The notes under the pieces are model-generated. The model made no database searches. It saw nothing but the letters and a program-made list of their open reading frames with translations, and was not told where the DNA came from. Shown piece after piece: positions 35,423-43,994 of a stretch of 64,000 nt of DNA; position 1 is the first letter of the stretch; the number at the start of each line of letters is the position of its first letter. The translations under genes and the position numbers were made by a program. Source of the stretch: Chitinophaga horti (GTDB lineage: Bacteria > Bacteroidota > Bacteroidia > Chitinophagales > Chitinophagaceae); assembly GCF_022867795.2 (NCBI RefSeq), contig NZ_CP107006.1, forward strand, positions 2,356,001 through 2,420,000, given 5' to 3'.

Positions 35423-35962
35423 ATGAAAAAGCACTTTACATTTTTGCTACCCGTGATCATCTTCTTCACAGCCTGCTCCAAAGAGCCGCTCACAGAAGTA
35501 AAGATCAGCAAACCTGTAACGGCTACTTCAGCACTGGGTCAAGATTCAGCTTTTCAATATACCAATACGATTAACAGGGACGTACTGTTGGCTTTGATCA
35601 ACGACTTACGCAGCAAGGGCTGCAACTGTGGCGACGCTGCCATGCCGCGTGTACCGGCCCTAAAATGGAGCCAACGTTTAGAGAAAGCGGCCTGGTTGCA
35701 CAGCAAAGAAATGAACGACAGCAGCTACCTCAGCCATACTGGCAAAAACGGCAGCAGCGCAGGTGACCGCATCAAAGCAATGGGTTACAACTGGAAAGTG
35801 TACTGCGAAAACATCGCCCTTGGCTTTTTGACCGAACAGCAGGTGATCGACGAATGGATTAAAAGTCCGAGCCATTGCCGCGGATTGATGAACGCAAGGG
35901 TTACCGAGACCGGTATTGGTCGCTACGGCAACTTCTGGACGCAGGAACTGGCCTTACGCTAA
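35423..35962 (+). CDS. CAP (SCP/PR-1) domain lipoprotein
   Basis: A 179-residue lipoprotein (MKKHFTFLLPVIIFFTAC, lipid Cys at 18). The mature part is a CAP/SCP/PR-1 domain: LLALINDLRSKGCNC at the start, a WSQRLEKAAWLHSKEMND helix, the SHTGKNGSSAGDRIKAMGY segment with the conserved His, the WKVYCENIALGF motif, a VIDEWIKSPSHCRGLMN segment and a GIGRYGNFWTQELA final strand. The family is found in secreted proteins of all kingdoms. The exact role in bacteria is unclear (cell-envelope or metal/lipid binding). A CTGAC palindrome lies about 220 bases upstream. Confidence 0.9.
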   Translation: MKKHFTFLLPVIIFFTACSKEPLTEVKISKPVTATSALGQDSAFQYTNTINRDVLLALINDLRSKGCNCGDAAMPRVPALKWSQRLEKAAWLHSKEMNDSSYLSHTGKNGSSAGDRIKAMGYNWKVYCENIALGFLTEQQVIDEWIKSPSHCRGLMNARVTETGIGRYGNFWTQELALR

Positions 35963-36380
35963 GCAACAAGATATTATATGCATAATCTATAAGTGGAGAA
36001 CAGTGAACAGTGAAACGAGTATTTGCCTATCCTATGAAACCCGGACCTGGAAGTGTTTATGAGAAATGAGAAGGTCCAACAGTGAACGAAGTGAAGCATG
36101 AGCAAATCGGAGGAGTTCTATTTATCCTGTACGAATGTGGATGTTCGAGAACATGGTGGTGTACGAATAAACGGGCCGGGAAAGTGATAGTGAGTGATGG
36201 AGTGAAATGGCCCGCCCGTTTATTATAAAAACAAGTTATTACCTGGTAAACATAAGTGTCCGTAAGAAGGTGTAAGAAGCAAGCAAATCGAAGTGTAGTT
36301 TTTTAATCGTATCCGTGAAGATCCTATTTTCTAAAACACCTGTTGAAACAAATTTTTTTAACTAATTAAAACTTAAAAAG
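35963..36380. other. Non-coding stretch after the CAP gene
   Basis: No supported gene. Seen here: a 9-base direct repeat TGTACGAAT (36128-36136 and 36160-36168) enclosing the hairpin ATGTTC-GA-GAACAT (36141-36154), and a larger inverted repeat TAAACGGGC / GCCCGTTTA (36168-36176 and 36214-36222). The overlap of these repeats resembles the footprint of a small element or structured RNA, but no family could be named. Confidence 0.35.
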
Positions 36381-36491
36381 ATGAACCGCTACTTTTTTCA
36401 TGCCTATGATTCAGTATTCAGGATTAAGCCAACTTACGTGTTCTGCAAATTCAGGCCCATGGTTTATCCCGTACCGATGAATTTCAATTGA
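36381..36491 (+). CDS. Possible small ORF, 36 aa
   Basis: An ATG preceded by an A-rich leader typical of Bacteroidota starts (ACTTAAAAAG) opens a frame of 36 codons ending at 36491. The product begins MNRYFFHAYDSVFRIKPTYV and is aromatic-rich and basic. It lies in an otherwise empty region. There is no homology that I recognise, so it may be a small peptide gene or chance. Confidence 0.2.
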   Translation: MNRYFFHAYDSVFRIKPTYVFCKFRPMVYPVPMNFN

Positions 36492-36556
36492 TATCCGTTT
36501 CTTTCTATAATCTGTGCCGAGAGTAGCTATTTATCCCTTACCTGTGAATAAGATAT

Positions 36557-36658
36557 TTAATTGGGGTTTTAATGTTTGATGAAAGGTCAACCAAAATCTA
36601 AACTGCTTAATGAATGTGTCATATAAAAAAATATTAATTGGGGTTTTAATGTTTGATG
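36557..36658. repeat. Two copies of a 25-base direct repeat
   Basis: An identical 25-base segment (beginning TTAATTGGGG, ending TTTGATG) occurs at 36557-36581 and 36634-36658, 77 bases apart start to start, with a 52-base unique stretch between them. No third copy and no flanking cas genes are seen. The function is unknown. Confidence 0.7.
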
Positions 36659-36747
36659 TTAGACTGGTTACACCATATCCTTTGAAAAACCACCTATACC
36701 TAGAAATTACTTTTTCATAATCTATGCTTTTTTGGTTAATTAGGGGT

Positions 36748-36773
36748 AACACCGCCTGTTCTCAGGCGGTGTT
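36748..36773. terminator. Strong hairpin, probable terminator
   Basis: An 11-bp perfect stem AACACCGCCTG / CAGGCGGTGTT (36748-36758 and 36763-36773) with loop TTCT, followed on the + strand by TTGGTTTT. It abuts the stop codon of the minus-strand lipoprotein gene at 36780 and could also stop transcription coming from the left. Confidence 0.6.
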
Positions 36774-36779
36774 TTGGTT

Positions 36780-37277
36780 TTACCAGTAAGGCTTGTAGCG
36801 ATTAAGTACTGCCGTGTCGAGCGGCATAAACAGGTAATGTGCTTTATAGGAGGATGTGAAATATTTTTCTTTGAACCGCCTCTTCCCTTTGATGGTCTGC
36901 CTTACGACTGTGAGGCTATCGGGCGACAGTAACGCGTATGTATAATAGAACTGCCGGCGTGCATTGTTCACTGACTGTATCACCAACTGGCGCCCCTGCA
37001 CCCGATAATAACCTTCGAAAAGTGTGGGTCGTTGTTGCCGGTGGCGTTCGGCGATTGCCTGCAAATGATTACCGGGTGTAAGTACCAGGTTACTCTGGCC
37101 GCCTTTATAGAACACGTAAGCCATACTATCGCTCACATACACACCGTCTTTACGCAACAAGGCCGTATCCGGCAGGGAAAATTTTTGATCGTAAAAGGAG
37201 TAATCGCCGGTGCGGTAATACTTAGGCGAACAGGCAGCAAATACGAGGAGAAAACTCAGCAGGCTAACATATCTCAT
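36780..37277 (-). CDS. Hypothetical lipoprotein, 165 aa
   Basis: A 165-residue lipoprotein (MRYVSLLSFLLVFAAC, lipid Cys at 16). The mature domain is tyrosine- and arginine-rich with beta strands (DGVYVSDSMAYVFYKGGQSN, YYRVQGRQLVIQSVNNARRQFYYTYALLSPDSL). It probably forms a small beta sandwich or barrel of the type common among Bacteroidota envelope lipoproteins. It is divergent from the CNNM-type gene. No function is recognised. A stable hairpin follows the stop codon. Confidence 0.75.
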   Translation of the reverse strand: MRYVSLLSFLLVFAACSPKYYRTGDYSFYDQKFSLPDTALLRKDGVYVSDSMAYVFYKGGQSNLVLTPGNHLQAIAERHRQQRPTLFEGYYRVQGRQLVIQSVNNARRQFYYTYALLSPDSLTVVRQTIKGKRRFKEKYFTSSYKAHYLFMPLDTAVLNRYKPYW

Positions 37278-37326
37278 AGCGGCAATATACTAAATACATC
37301 AACGTACACATCTGCCCGCCTGAAGT

Positions 37327-37361
37327 TTTGAGGCGTATGTGGTATTATATTATTATTTTTG
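37327..37361 (+). promoter_or_regulatory. Putative promoter of the CNNM/CBS gene
   Basis: A TTTG box (37327-37330) and a TATTTTTG -7 box (37354-37361; perfect TAnnTTTG) separated by 23 bases, ending 25 bases upstream of the ATG at 37387. The spacer is slightly long, so this is a moderate candidate. Confidence 0.45.
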
Positions 37362-37386
37362 GTCGGATCTAAAGAACTAGCTTGAA

Positions 37387-38697
37387 ATGACCTGGGATAT
37401 ATTACTGACCCTGTTTTTGGTATTACTGAATGGATTTTTCGTAGCGGCAGAATTTGCCATCGTGAAAGTGCGTACTTCACAGATTGAAGTAAACACTGGT
37501 CGCAGCAAAGCGGTATCCACCGTAGCAAAAAGTATTGTAAACAACCTCGACGGCTACCTTGCCGCCACGCAGCTGGGTATTACCCTCGCCTCCCTCGGCC
37601 TTGGCTGGGTGGGTGAAGATGTAATGACCGCCCTTATCATCAACCTTTTCGAGGCGCTCGGACTTAAGATGGAGCCTGCCGTTGCACACCGTGCAGCCTT
37701 GCCCGTAGCGTTCATCGTTATCACCATCCTGCACATCGTATTCGGAGAACTGGCGCCTAAGTCGCTGGCGATCCGCAAACCAGTACCTACTACGTTTGCC
37801 ATTGCGTTACCGCTGAAAGTGTTCTTTGTGATCTTTCGCCCGTTCATCTGGGTGCTTAATGGCTTTGCCAACGTGATCTTAAAAGCTATCGGTATTAAAC
37901 CAGCAGGCGAACATGGCGATATACATTCGGAGGAAGAATTGCGCGTGATCATCTCCGAAAGTCACCAGGGCGGCGTGATCGAAGAAACTGAGAAAGCCCT
38001 CATACAGAACGTATTTAACCTGGCCGACCGCCACGTATCTTCCCTCATGACACCCCGCAACGAGCTGGTGTGGCTGGATGTAAACGACTCGCCGGAGGAG
38101 AACAAAAAGAAGGTGATGGAACTGAAACACACCGTATATCCTCTTGCTAAAGACGATATCGATAATACGTTCGCATTCATTTATTCAAAGGACCTGCTCA
38201 GCGAGAGCCTGTCGGAGCGACTGGGCAACCTCGAAGCGTTAAGTAAAAAGCTGCTCGTCGTTACCCAATACAATCGTACCTACCAGGTGCTGGAGCTCTT
38301 CCAGCGGGAAAAGATTTACCAGGCGATGGTAGTCGACGAATTTGGCACCATTAAAGGATTGGTAACCATCAATGACATTGTGGATGCGCTGGTCGGCAAC
38401 ATATCTTCCGAAACCAATGAATTTGAATATGAAGTAGTACGGAACGATGATGGCAGCATGCTTGTAGATGCACAAATGCCTTTCGTTGAGTTCCTGGAGT
38501 TGTTGCATGTAGATGTCGACTCACAGAAAACGAAACTTACACAAAACTACGTCACACTCGGCGGCTTCATTCTCGATAAGCTGGGTAAGATCCCCGACAT
38601 TGGCGACCATGTAAAACTGGGCGGTCTGCAATTGCAAGTAATGGAGATGGACCAGCTACGGATCGCGAAGGTGCTAGTGTCCGGAAAAATAAAGTAA
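37387..38697 (+). CDS. CNNM/HlyC-CorC family membrane protein with CBS pair
   Basis: A 436-residue protein with the CNNM (DUF21) transmembrane domain at residues about 5-190 (LFLVLLNGFFVAAEFAIVKVRTSQIE start motif). A tandem CBS domain pair follows (LMTPRNELVWLDV near 215-228 and LVTINDIVDALVG near 320-332), and then a C-terminal CorC_HlyC domain. The family handles Mg2+ or other divalent cations or membrane stress; the historic name hemolysin is misleading. Length is complete. It is followed directly by a hairpin terminator. Confidence 0.92.
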   Translation: MTWDILLTLFLVLLNGFFVAAEFAIVKVRTSQIEVNTGRSKAVSTVAKSIVNNLDGYLAATQLGITLASLGLGWVGEDVMTALIINLFEALGLKMEPAVAHRAALPVAFIVITILHIVFGELAPKSLAIRKPVPTTFAIALPLKVFFVIFRPFIWVLNGFANVILKAIGIKPAGEHGDIHSEEELRVIISESHQGGVIEETEKALIQNVFNLADRHVSSLMTPRNELVWLDVNDSPEENKKKVMELKHTVYPLAKDDIDNTFAFIYSKDLLSESLSERLGNLEALSKKLLVVTQYNRTYQVLELFQREKIYQAMVVDEFGTIKGLVTINDIVDALVGNISSETNEFEYEVVRNDDGSMLVDAQMPFVEFLELLHVDVDSQKTKLTQNYVTLGGFILDKLGKIPDIGDHVKLGGLQLQVMEMDQLRIAKVLVSGKIK

Positions 38698-38700
38698 AAG

Positions 38701-38732
38701 AAAGAGGCTGTCTCGGTTGAGCAGCCTCTTTT
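38701..38732 (+). terminator. Rho-independent terminator
   Basis: Ten-base-pair stem AAAGAGGCTG / CAGCCTCTTT (38701-38710 and 38722-38731) with an 11-base loop, followed by a T-rich tail. It lies three bases after the CNNM gene stop and may also serve the convergent oxidoreductase gene. Confidence 0.85.
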
Positions 38733-38789
38733 GCTTTGAGTAAGCAGCCGCAATGGGCAGCTGCTTTTCTTATATAGACGCGTATCAAA

Positions 38790-39725
38790 CTAAATCTCAA
38801 TCACTATTTTGCCCGTAACGCTTTCCGCTTCGAGCATTTTATGCGCAAGGCCCGTATTGGCCAATGGGAACGTTTTCATCACCACGGGGCGTAACTCCCC
38901 CGCCTCTACGAGTTGGCGGATCACCTCCAGGTCTTTCGCCACCGGCTCCACCATGAATGCGCGCATACGGGCGCGGAACAAATCTACCGCAGAACTTAAC
39001 ATTTCGCCCAGGTCATCGGAAGGAGGTTTGGTCGTAACCAATACGCCTTCGGGTTTGAGGCTTTTTTCTATATCTGACAACGTGAGTTGGGCTGCCGTAT
39101 CGAAGATCACGTCGTACCGGCCATCCTGCGGAATGCCTGACTTTTCATAGTCGATCACTTCATCACACCCCAGTTCACCGGCGATGATCATATGGTGAGC
39201 GCTGCATGTACCGGTTACGATGGCGCCCAGCTTTTTCGCAATCTGTACCGCCATGCAGCCTACACCGCCCGTGCAGCCGTTGATCAATATTTGTTGCCCG
39301 GGCATCACCTTGCCTTCCCGCGTAAGGCCCTGGTAGGCGGTGAGCGCAACCAATGGCAGGGAGGCTGCTTCTGCGAAACTGATATTATAGGGTTTGATAG
39401 CCGCGTTGTCTTCGTCTACCACCACATATTCTGCATAAGCGTGACCGGCGACAGCGTTCTTAAAGCCAAACACCTCGTCACCGGGTTTAAAGTGTGCGCT
39501 TTTAGAGGCATTTACCACACCTGCAAAGTCGCTGCCAATAATCTGTTCACCGAATAATCCGCTCACGAGCCGGAGCGCGCCTTTACGCACCATGGTATCT
39601 ACCGGGTTAACAGACGATGCGTAATTGTGCACCAGTATTTGTCCGTCTTTGATTTCAGGCACTTCTACCTCTTTTACCTGGAAATTTTCAGGGGCTCCAT
39701 AATTTGCCAGTACTGCTGCTTTCAT
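38790..39725 (-). CDS. Quinone oxidoreductase-like MDR family NAD(P)-dependent alcohol dehydrogenase
   Basis: A 311-residue zinc-independent MDR protein. Start chosen at 39725 because the typical MDR N-terminus MKAAVLANYGAPENFQVKEVEVPE begins there; the frame runs on to 39815. It shows the GSDFAGVV segment, the NAD(P)-binding motif INGCTGGVGCMAVQIAKKLGA (around residues 145-165), and no zinc-ligating cysteines, as in quinone oxidoreductases. It probably reduces quinones or alpha,beta-unsaturated carbonyls with NADPH. A single gene convergent with the CNNM gene. Confidence 0.9.
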   Translation of the reverse strand: MKAAVLANYGAPENFQVKEVEVPEIKDGQILVHNYASSVNPVDTMVRKGALRLVSGLFGEQIIGSDFAGVVNASKSAHFKPGDEVFGFKNAVAGHAYAEYVVVDEDNAAIKPYNISFAEAASLPLVALTAYQGLTREGKVMPGQQILINGCTGGVGCMAVQIAKKLGAIVTGTCSAHHMIIAGELGCDEVIDYEKSGIPQDGRYDVIFDTAAQLTLSDIEKSLKPEGVLVTTKPPSDDLGEMLSSAVDLFRARMRAFMVEPVAKDLEVIRQLVEAGELRPVVMKTFPLANTGLAHKMLEAESVTGKIVIEI

Positions 39726-40007
39726 AATCCACGATTTAATAAATATTAGGGTAACGTATTGCTGATAACCAATAACGTGCCAGCACCAAAGCGTCTTTAT
39801 TGCACGGATTGTCAATCAATTACAGCTGGCTACTCCAATGAGTAGTACAAGCATTTCTACAGTTTTGACGGTCGCCTGCACCTTTCCGGACGATGCACTG
39901 TATCAAAACCGGACACATAAACATTTTGAGAATACATAATCAATTCACATATTGAGCTGCGATTTCATGGCATCGTTCTGGACGCCTTACGCGCAACCTC
40001 TATCACT

Positions 40008-42386
40008 ATGCTAAAGAACTACCTGAAAATAGCCTGGCGCAACCTGGTAAAAAACAGAACTTACTCCGCCATCAATATCGGCGGCTTTGCAGTCGGTATG
40101 GCCGTAGCCATCCTCATCGCCTTCTGGATATGGGATGAACTGTCGTACAATAAACATTTTAAAAATTACGATCGCATCGGGCAGATCATGTTGCGTGGCG
40201 ACGGAGATGATGAAGTGTTTGTGAACGTAGCTATGCCCGCTACCCTGGCTCCGGAACTTGAAAGCAATTATTCGGCAGACTTCGAGCAGGTAGTGATGAA
40301 CTGCGAAGGCGTACACACGCTGAATGCCGGCGACAATAAGATATCCGCCAAAGGCGCTTTTATGAGTAAAGGTGCGCCGGACATGTTATCGCTGGACATG
40401 ATCAGTGGTGGCAGGAACGGCTTGTCCGAGCCGGCCTCTATCCTATTATCCGAATCGCTGGCGAAGGCGTTGTTTCAAGACCAGTCGCCGATGGGTAAAG
40501 TTGTAAAAATCGCGAACCGTGTACCCGTTAAGGTGAGCGGTGTATATAAGGACCTTCCGCAGAATACAGACTTCAGCAGTGCAAAGTTCATCATGCCCTG
40601 GGAGCTGGCGCTGGCCGAGTGGGATTGGATAAGGTCGAATAAAGACAACTGGAATTTCTTTTCCTTCGGTGCATATGTGATGCTGAAACCTAATTCCACC
40701 TTCGCTGCGGCGGAAGCGCGCATTAAAGGTATTCCCTTACAACATTACCCCGAGGCGGTCGACCGTCATCCCGAAATGTTCATTCACCCCATGAGCCGCT
40801 GGCGCCTGTATTCGAACTTCGAGAACGGGCACAGTGTAGGCGGCCATATCAAGTTTGTGAAATTGTATGGCGTGATCGGCTTCTTTGTGTTGCTACTGGC
40901 CTGCATCAACTTTATGAACCTGAGCACCGCCCGTTCCGAGAAACGTGCAAAAGAAGTAGGCATCCGTAAAGCAATTGGCTCCCTGCGTGTGCAACTGGTG
41001 AACCAGTTCTTCGCGGAGTCGGTGTTGGTGGCGATGCTCGCGTTAGTGTTGGCGATATTACTGGTGCAATTACTGCTCCCCTGGTTTAATACGGTAGCTA
41101 ATAAAGAAATGCATATCCTGTGGAGCAACCCGCTGTTCTGGCTGGCTACACTGGGCTTTGCGCTTTTTGCGGGGATTATCGCCGGCAGTTACCCGGCTGC
41201 GTACCTCTCCTCTTTTCAGCCAGTAAAAGTTTTGAAAGGCACTTTTCGTGCGGGGCGTTTTGCGACCACGCCACGTAAGATATTGGTAGTGGTGCAATTC
41301 GTGATCTCTGTCATGCTGGTTACCGGTGCCATTACCGTGGGCAGGCAGATCGACTATGCGAAAGACCGGCCAGTGGGTTATAACCGCAATGGCCTGGTGT
41401 CGGTACAAATGACAACGCCGCAGATCTATCAAAAATATGAAACCATTCGTTCGGAGCTCCTCCATTCCGGTGCAGCCTTAGCCGTATGCCAATCGCAAGG
41501 GCCGTTAACAGATGTTTGGTCTGGCACATCCTCCGTAAGCTGGCCCGGTAAAAATCCTGATACAGAAGCCTCCATCGCTATCGTGGGTGCGAGAGATGAC
41601 TATGGGAAAACGGTGGGCTGGCGCGTATTAGAGGGCAGTGATTTCGATCCTCACTCCATACCAGATTCAAACAGGGTGTTACTGAACGAAAGCGCCGTCG
41701 CGTACATGGGACTCAAAAATCCGGTGGGCACCGTCATTCAATGGGGTGGCGAAGATTTTGAAGTGAAAGGTGTCGTGAAAGACATGATCATGACATCGCC
41801 TTATGAAGATGTGAGGCCGAGTATTTTCTACATCCTGCGGGAGTCGGGTAACTTCGTGAACCTGCGTATAGCACCCTCCAAAAGCACGTCGCAAGCCATG
41901 GAACAGATCAGCGCCATCTTTAAAAAGTATAATCCTGCAGCGCCGTTCGAGTACACCTTCGTGAGTGAAGATTACAAGAAGAAGTTTGCAGATGAGGAGC
42001 GCATTGCGCAACTCACCAATTTCATCACGGCCCTCGCCATCCTCATCAGCTGCCTGGGTCTGTTTGGGCTCGCGTCATTCATGGCGGAGAAACGTACAAA
42101 AGAGATTGGCATCCGTAAAATACTCGGCGCGCCCGTTGCGCACTTATGGGGATTACTGTCACGCGAGTTCGTAGTACTCGTGGGTATTTCCTGCATACTG
42201 GCGATGCCTATTGCCTGGTATGTGCTAAGTAACTGGCTGCAGCAGTTCACCTATCGCATTAGCATGCAATGGTGGATCTTTGCTGCCGCAGCGATCGGCG
42301 CGCTGGCCCTTACCCTGTTTACGGTTAGCACCCAAACGATCAAAGCCGCATTATCTAATCCTGTAAACAGTTTACGCAGGGATTAG
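40008..42386 (+). CDS. ABC transporter permease, MacB/FtsX-like
   Basis: A 792-residue double-module permease. It begins with the MacB_PCD-type start MLKNYLKIAWRNLVKNRTYSAINIGGFAVGMAVAILIAFWIWDEL. A periplasmic domain follows, then a first FtsX core with three helices (YGVIGFFVLLLACINFMNLSTARSEKRAKEVGIRKAIGS near 285-325), a second periplasmic domain and a second FtsX core (FITALAILISCLGLFGLASFMAEKRTKEIGIRKILGA near 670-705). No ATPase gene is adjacent, as is usual for the many Chitinophaga permeases of this type. The substrate is unknown; transport or macrolide/lipid extrusion is likely. Confidence 0.92.
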   Translation: MLKNYLKIAWRNLVKNRTYSAINIGGFAVGMAVAILIAFWIWDELSYNKHFKNYDRIGQIMLRGDGDDEVFVNVAMPATLAPELESNYSADFEQVVMNCEGVHTLNAGDNKISAKGAFMSKGAPDMLSLDMISGGRNGLSEPASILLSESLAKALFQDQSPMGKVVKIANRVPVKVSGVYKDLPQNTDFSSAKFIMPWELALAEWDWIRSNKDNWNFFSFGAYVMLKPNSTFAAAEARIKGIPLQHYPEAVDRHPEMFIHPMSRWRLYSNFENGHSVGGHIKFVKLYGVIGFFVLLLACINFMNLSTARSEKRAKEVGIRKAIGSLRVQLVNQFFAESVLVAMLALVLAILLVQLLLPWFNTVANKEMHILWSNPLFWLATLGFALFAGIIAGSYPAAYLSSFQPVKVLKGTFRAGRFATTPRKILVVVQFVISVMLVTGAITVGRQIDYAKDRPVGYNRNGLVSVQMTTPQIYQKYETIRSELLHSGAALAVCQSQGPLTDVWSGTSSVSWPGKNPDTEASIAIVGARDDYGKTVGWRVLEGSDFDPHSIPDSNRVLLNESAVAYMGLKNPVGTVIQWGGEDFEVKGVVKDMIMTSPYEDVRPSIFYILRESGNFVNLRIAPSKSTSQAMEQISAIFKKYNPAAPFEYTFVSEDYKKKFADEERIAQLTNFITALAILISCLGLFGLASFMAEKRTKEIGIRKILGAPVAHLWGLLSREFVVLVGISCILAMPIAWYVLSNWLQQFTYRISMQWWIFAAAAIGALALTLFTVSTQTIKAALSNPVNSLRRD

Positions 42387-42860
42387 TTACCAGGCGTTTT
42401 TATAATCATTGTTGACACGCTCTGGTTCGGCAGCCGGCTGCTCGCGCCATTTGGGATTATAGCCTACAAAAAAGCTGATCCAGATGGCGCGGGCCAGCCG
42501 CATTAACAGGGGTTGCAGCGCGACGAGCACTACGCCATTTGCGACGAGCCAGTAGATGAAACGATTGTCGTACAAGCCCATCCCTATAGTTAACCACCAG
42601 GCCACAAGCGTAGCCGCACTAATGGCGACAGACAATGCATAACTCACATAGCCGGAACCGTAATAAAACCCTACTTCCAGGTCGAACTGCTGCCCGCAAA
42701 CGGGACAAGTATCATTCATCTTCATGGTGCTCTTCAGGTGATAGGGATTGCTGTCGGCAAACATATTACCCTTTCTGCAACGCGGACATTTGCAGGCAAA
42801 AACCTTGAAATAGCTGGGCCGTTTGGGGGCTTTATCAGCCGCCATCAGATTAGTATCCAT
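42387..42860 (-). CDS. DUF983 family membrane protein
   Basis: A 157-residue protein with two zinc-ribbon-like CxxC pairs (CPRC at about 25-28 and CPVC at about 54-57). These are followed by the GFYYGSGYVSYALSVAI segment of the DUF983 family and two C-terminal transmembrane helices. Function is unknown; the family is widespread in bacteria. Its stop codon abuts the stop codon of the convergent permease gene without a single base between, leaving no room for a terminator. An in-frame ATG at codon 6 is an alternative start. It is probably co-transcribed with the AraC gene 12 bases upstream. Confidence 0.88.
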   Translation of the reverse strand: MDTNLMAADKAPKRPSYFKVFACKCPRCRKGNMFADSNPYHLKSTMKMNDTCPVCGQQFDLEVGFYYGSGYVSYALSVAISAATLVAWWLTIGMGLYDNRFIYWLVANGVVLVALQPLLMRLARAIWISFFVGYNPKWREQPAAEPERVNNDYKNAW

Positions 42861-42872
42861 CTCTGTAAATTT

Positions 42873-43757
42873 TTATGCTTTTAGAATGTGTTTCCTGAAC
42901 TCGTCGGGTGTTTGGCCGGTATACTTTTTAAAAAACCGGTTGAAGTAAGAATTGTCCTGGAAGTTGAGGTCGTAGGCTACTTCGGTAACGCTCATGCGCG
43001 CATTGGCCAATAAACGACGGGCCTCCAGCAGTACACGGTCGCGGATCAATTCGCCCGCTGTTTTCCCGATCAGGTCCTGGCAAAGCGCATTGAGGTGATT
43101 CGGCGTAACGTACAGCAGGTCTGCATACTCTTTGGGCAATCGCAGCGAACGGTAATGCGTATCGATCAGTTTACGAAACCCCCTCAGCAACACTAATTTC
43201 TGCTGCGGCACGCCGGCATGCTGCCTGTCAGCCAATGCATCATCGACCACCAGGAACACCTGCAACAGTAATACCCGTACCATATCTGCATGCCTGCGCA
43301 TGTCGGCAGCATACTGTAACAGTTGTTCGAAGATATGCGTAATCGTTTTTACGACTTCCTGCGGCAGCTGGCATACGCCCTCCTCGCTGATGCCACTGAA
43401 AAAGCTGAACCGTTCGAGGTAACCTGTCTGCTGCAGGAACGGTTTAAACAGTGCTTCCGTGAAGTTGACGATGTAACCATTCATGTTGCCTGCAAAGTTC
43501 CAGCCGTGCACTTGTCCGGGCGCCATGAAGTAAAACTGGCCCTCCTGCACATCGAACTGAGAAAAGTCGATGGTGTGCGTTCCACGACCTTCGGTAAATA
43601 ATACCAGGTGATAAAACGCGTGGCGGTGCGGAAAATGCAGGTGGCCGAGGTGTTTGTCGAGGTAATCTGGCAGGCGGTCAACCAGGAAATCGTCATTCCC
43701 CTCGTGCTGGTTGCCGAGGCTGCAGATGTCGTAAACTGGTATCTTTTCCTTTGCCAT
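42873..43757 (-). CDS. AraC-family transcriptional regulator
   Basis: A 294-residue regulator with an N-terminal cupin-like sensor (HRHAFYHLVLFTEGRGTHTIDFSQFDVQEGQFYFMAPGQVHGW, about 40-85). A C-terminal AraC helix-turn-helix pair (about 195-292) ends in the family signature VAYDLNFQDNSYFNRFFKKYTGQTPDEFR. The first helix-turn-helix includes PKEYADLLYVTPNHLNALCQDLIGKT. It precedes the DUF983 gene by 12 bases on the same strand. The effector is unknown. A -7 box is found just upstream of the start. Confidence 0.93.
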   Translation of the reverse strand: MAKEKIPVYDICSLGNQHEGNDDFLVDRLPDYLDKHLGHLHFPHRHAFYHLVLFTEGRGTHTIDFSQFDVQEGQFYFMAPGQVHGWNFAGNMNGYIVNFTEALFKPFLQQTGYLERFSFFSGISEEGVCQLPQEVVKTITHIFEQLLQYAADMRRHADMVRVLLLQVFLVVDDALADRQHAGVPQQKLVLLRGFRKLIDTHYRSLRLPKEYADLLYVTPNHLNALCQDLIGKTAGELIRDRVLLEARRLLANARMSVTEVAYDLNFQDNSYFNRFFKKYTGQTPDEFRKHILKA

Positions 43758-43764
43758 GATAGCA

Positions 43765-43772
43765 CAAAGGTA
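43765..43772 (-). promoter_or_regulatory. Putative -7 box for the AraC gene
   Basis: The + strand reads CAAAGGTA, so the minus strand has TACCTTTG, a perfect TAnnTTTG element ending 8 bases before the ATG at 43757. A transcript from it would be nearly leaderless. No clear -33 box. Confidence 0.35.
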
Positions 43773-43882
43773 CAGGTAAATGATGCCCGGGGCGTGACAT
43801 TTTTTGGGGTATTTATGGTACTATTTACTGATTGGCATTTTTCCGTGCTGTCATCATACGTTCGCAGACGAGGTCGAAGTGT

Positions 43883-43917
43883 AAAAAAGGGCTGACCCAA
43901 AAGTATTGGTCAGCCCT
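43883..43917 (-). terminator. Rho-independent terminator of the SusCD-TlpA locus
   Basis: Ten-base-pair stem AGGGCTGACC / GGTCAGCCCT (43888-43897 and 43908-43917), followed on the minus strand by six U (A run at 43883-43888). It lies 78 bases after the stop of the last TlpA-like gene, so it closes the long minus-strand locus. Confidence 0.85.
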
Positions 43918-43994
43918 GATTTATTCGGGTTTTTCATCGTTTAAGCGATGCTCAAAGTCTTTATTTACTTTGATAAGCCCCCGGACATGATTCG

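Noticed and set aside
36557..36658. Possible two-repeat CRISPR remnant
   Set aside because: Only two 25-base copies with a 52-base gap, no further repeats and no cas genes in the window.
36531..36752. 73-residue minus-strand ORF over the 25-base repeats
   Set aside because: It is a low-complexity AT-rich frame produced by the duplicated repeat, with no start context.
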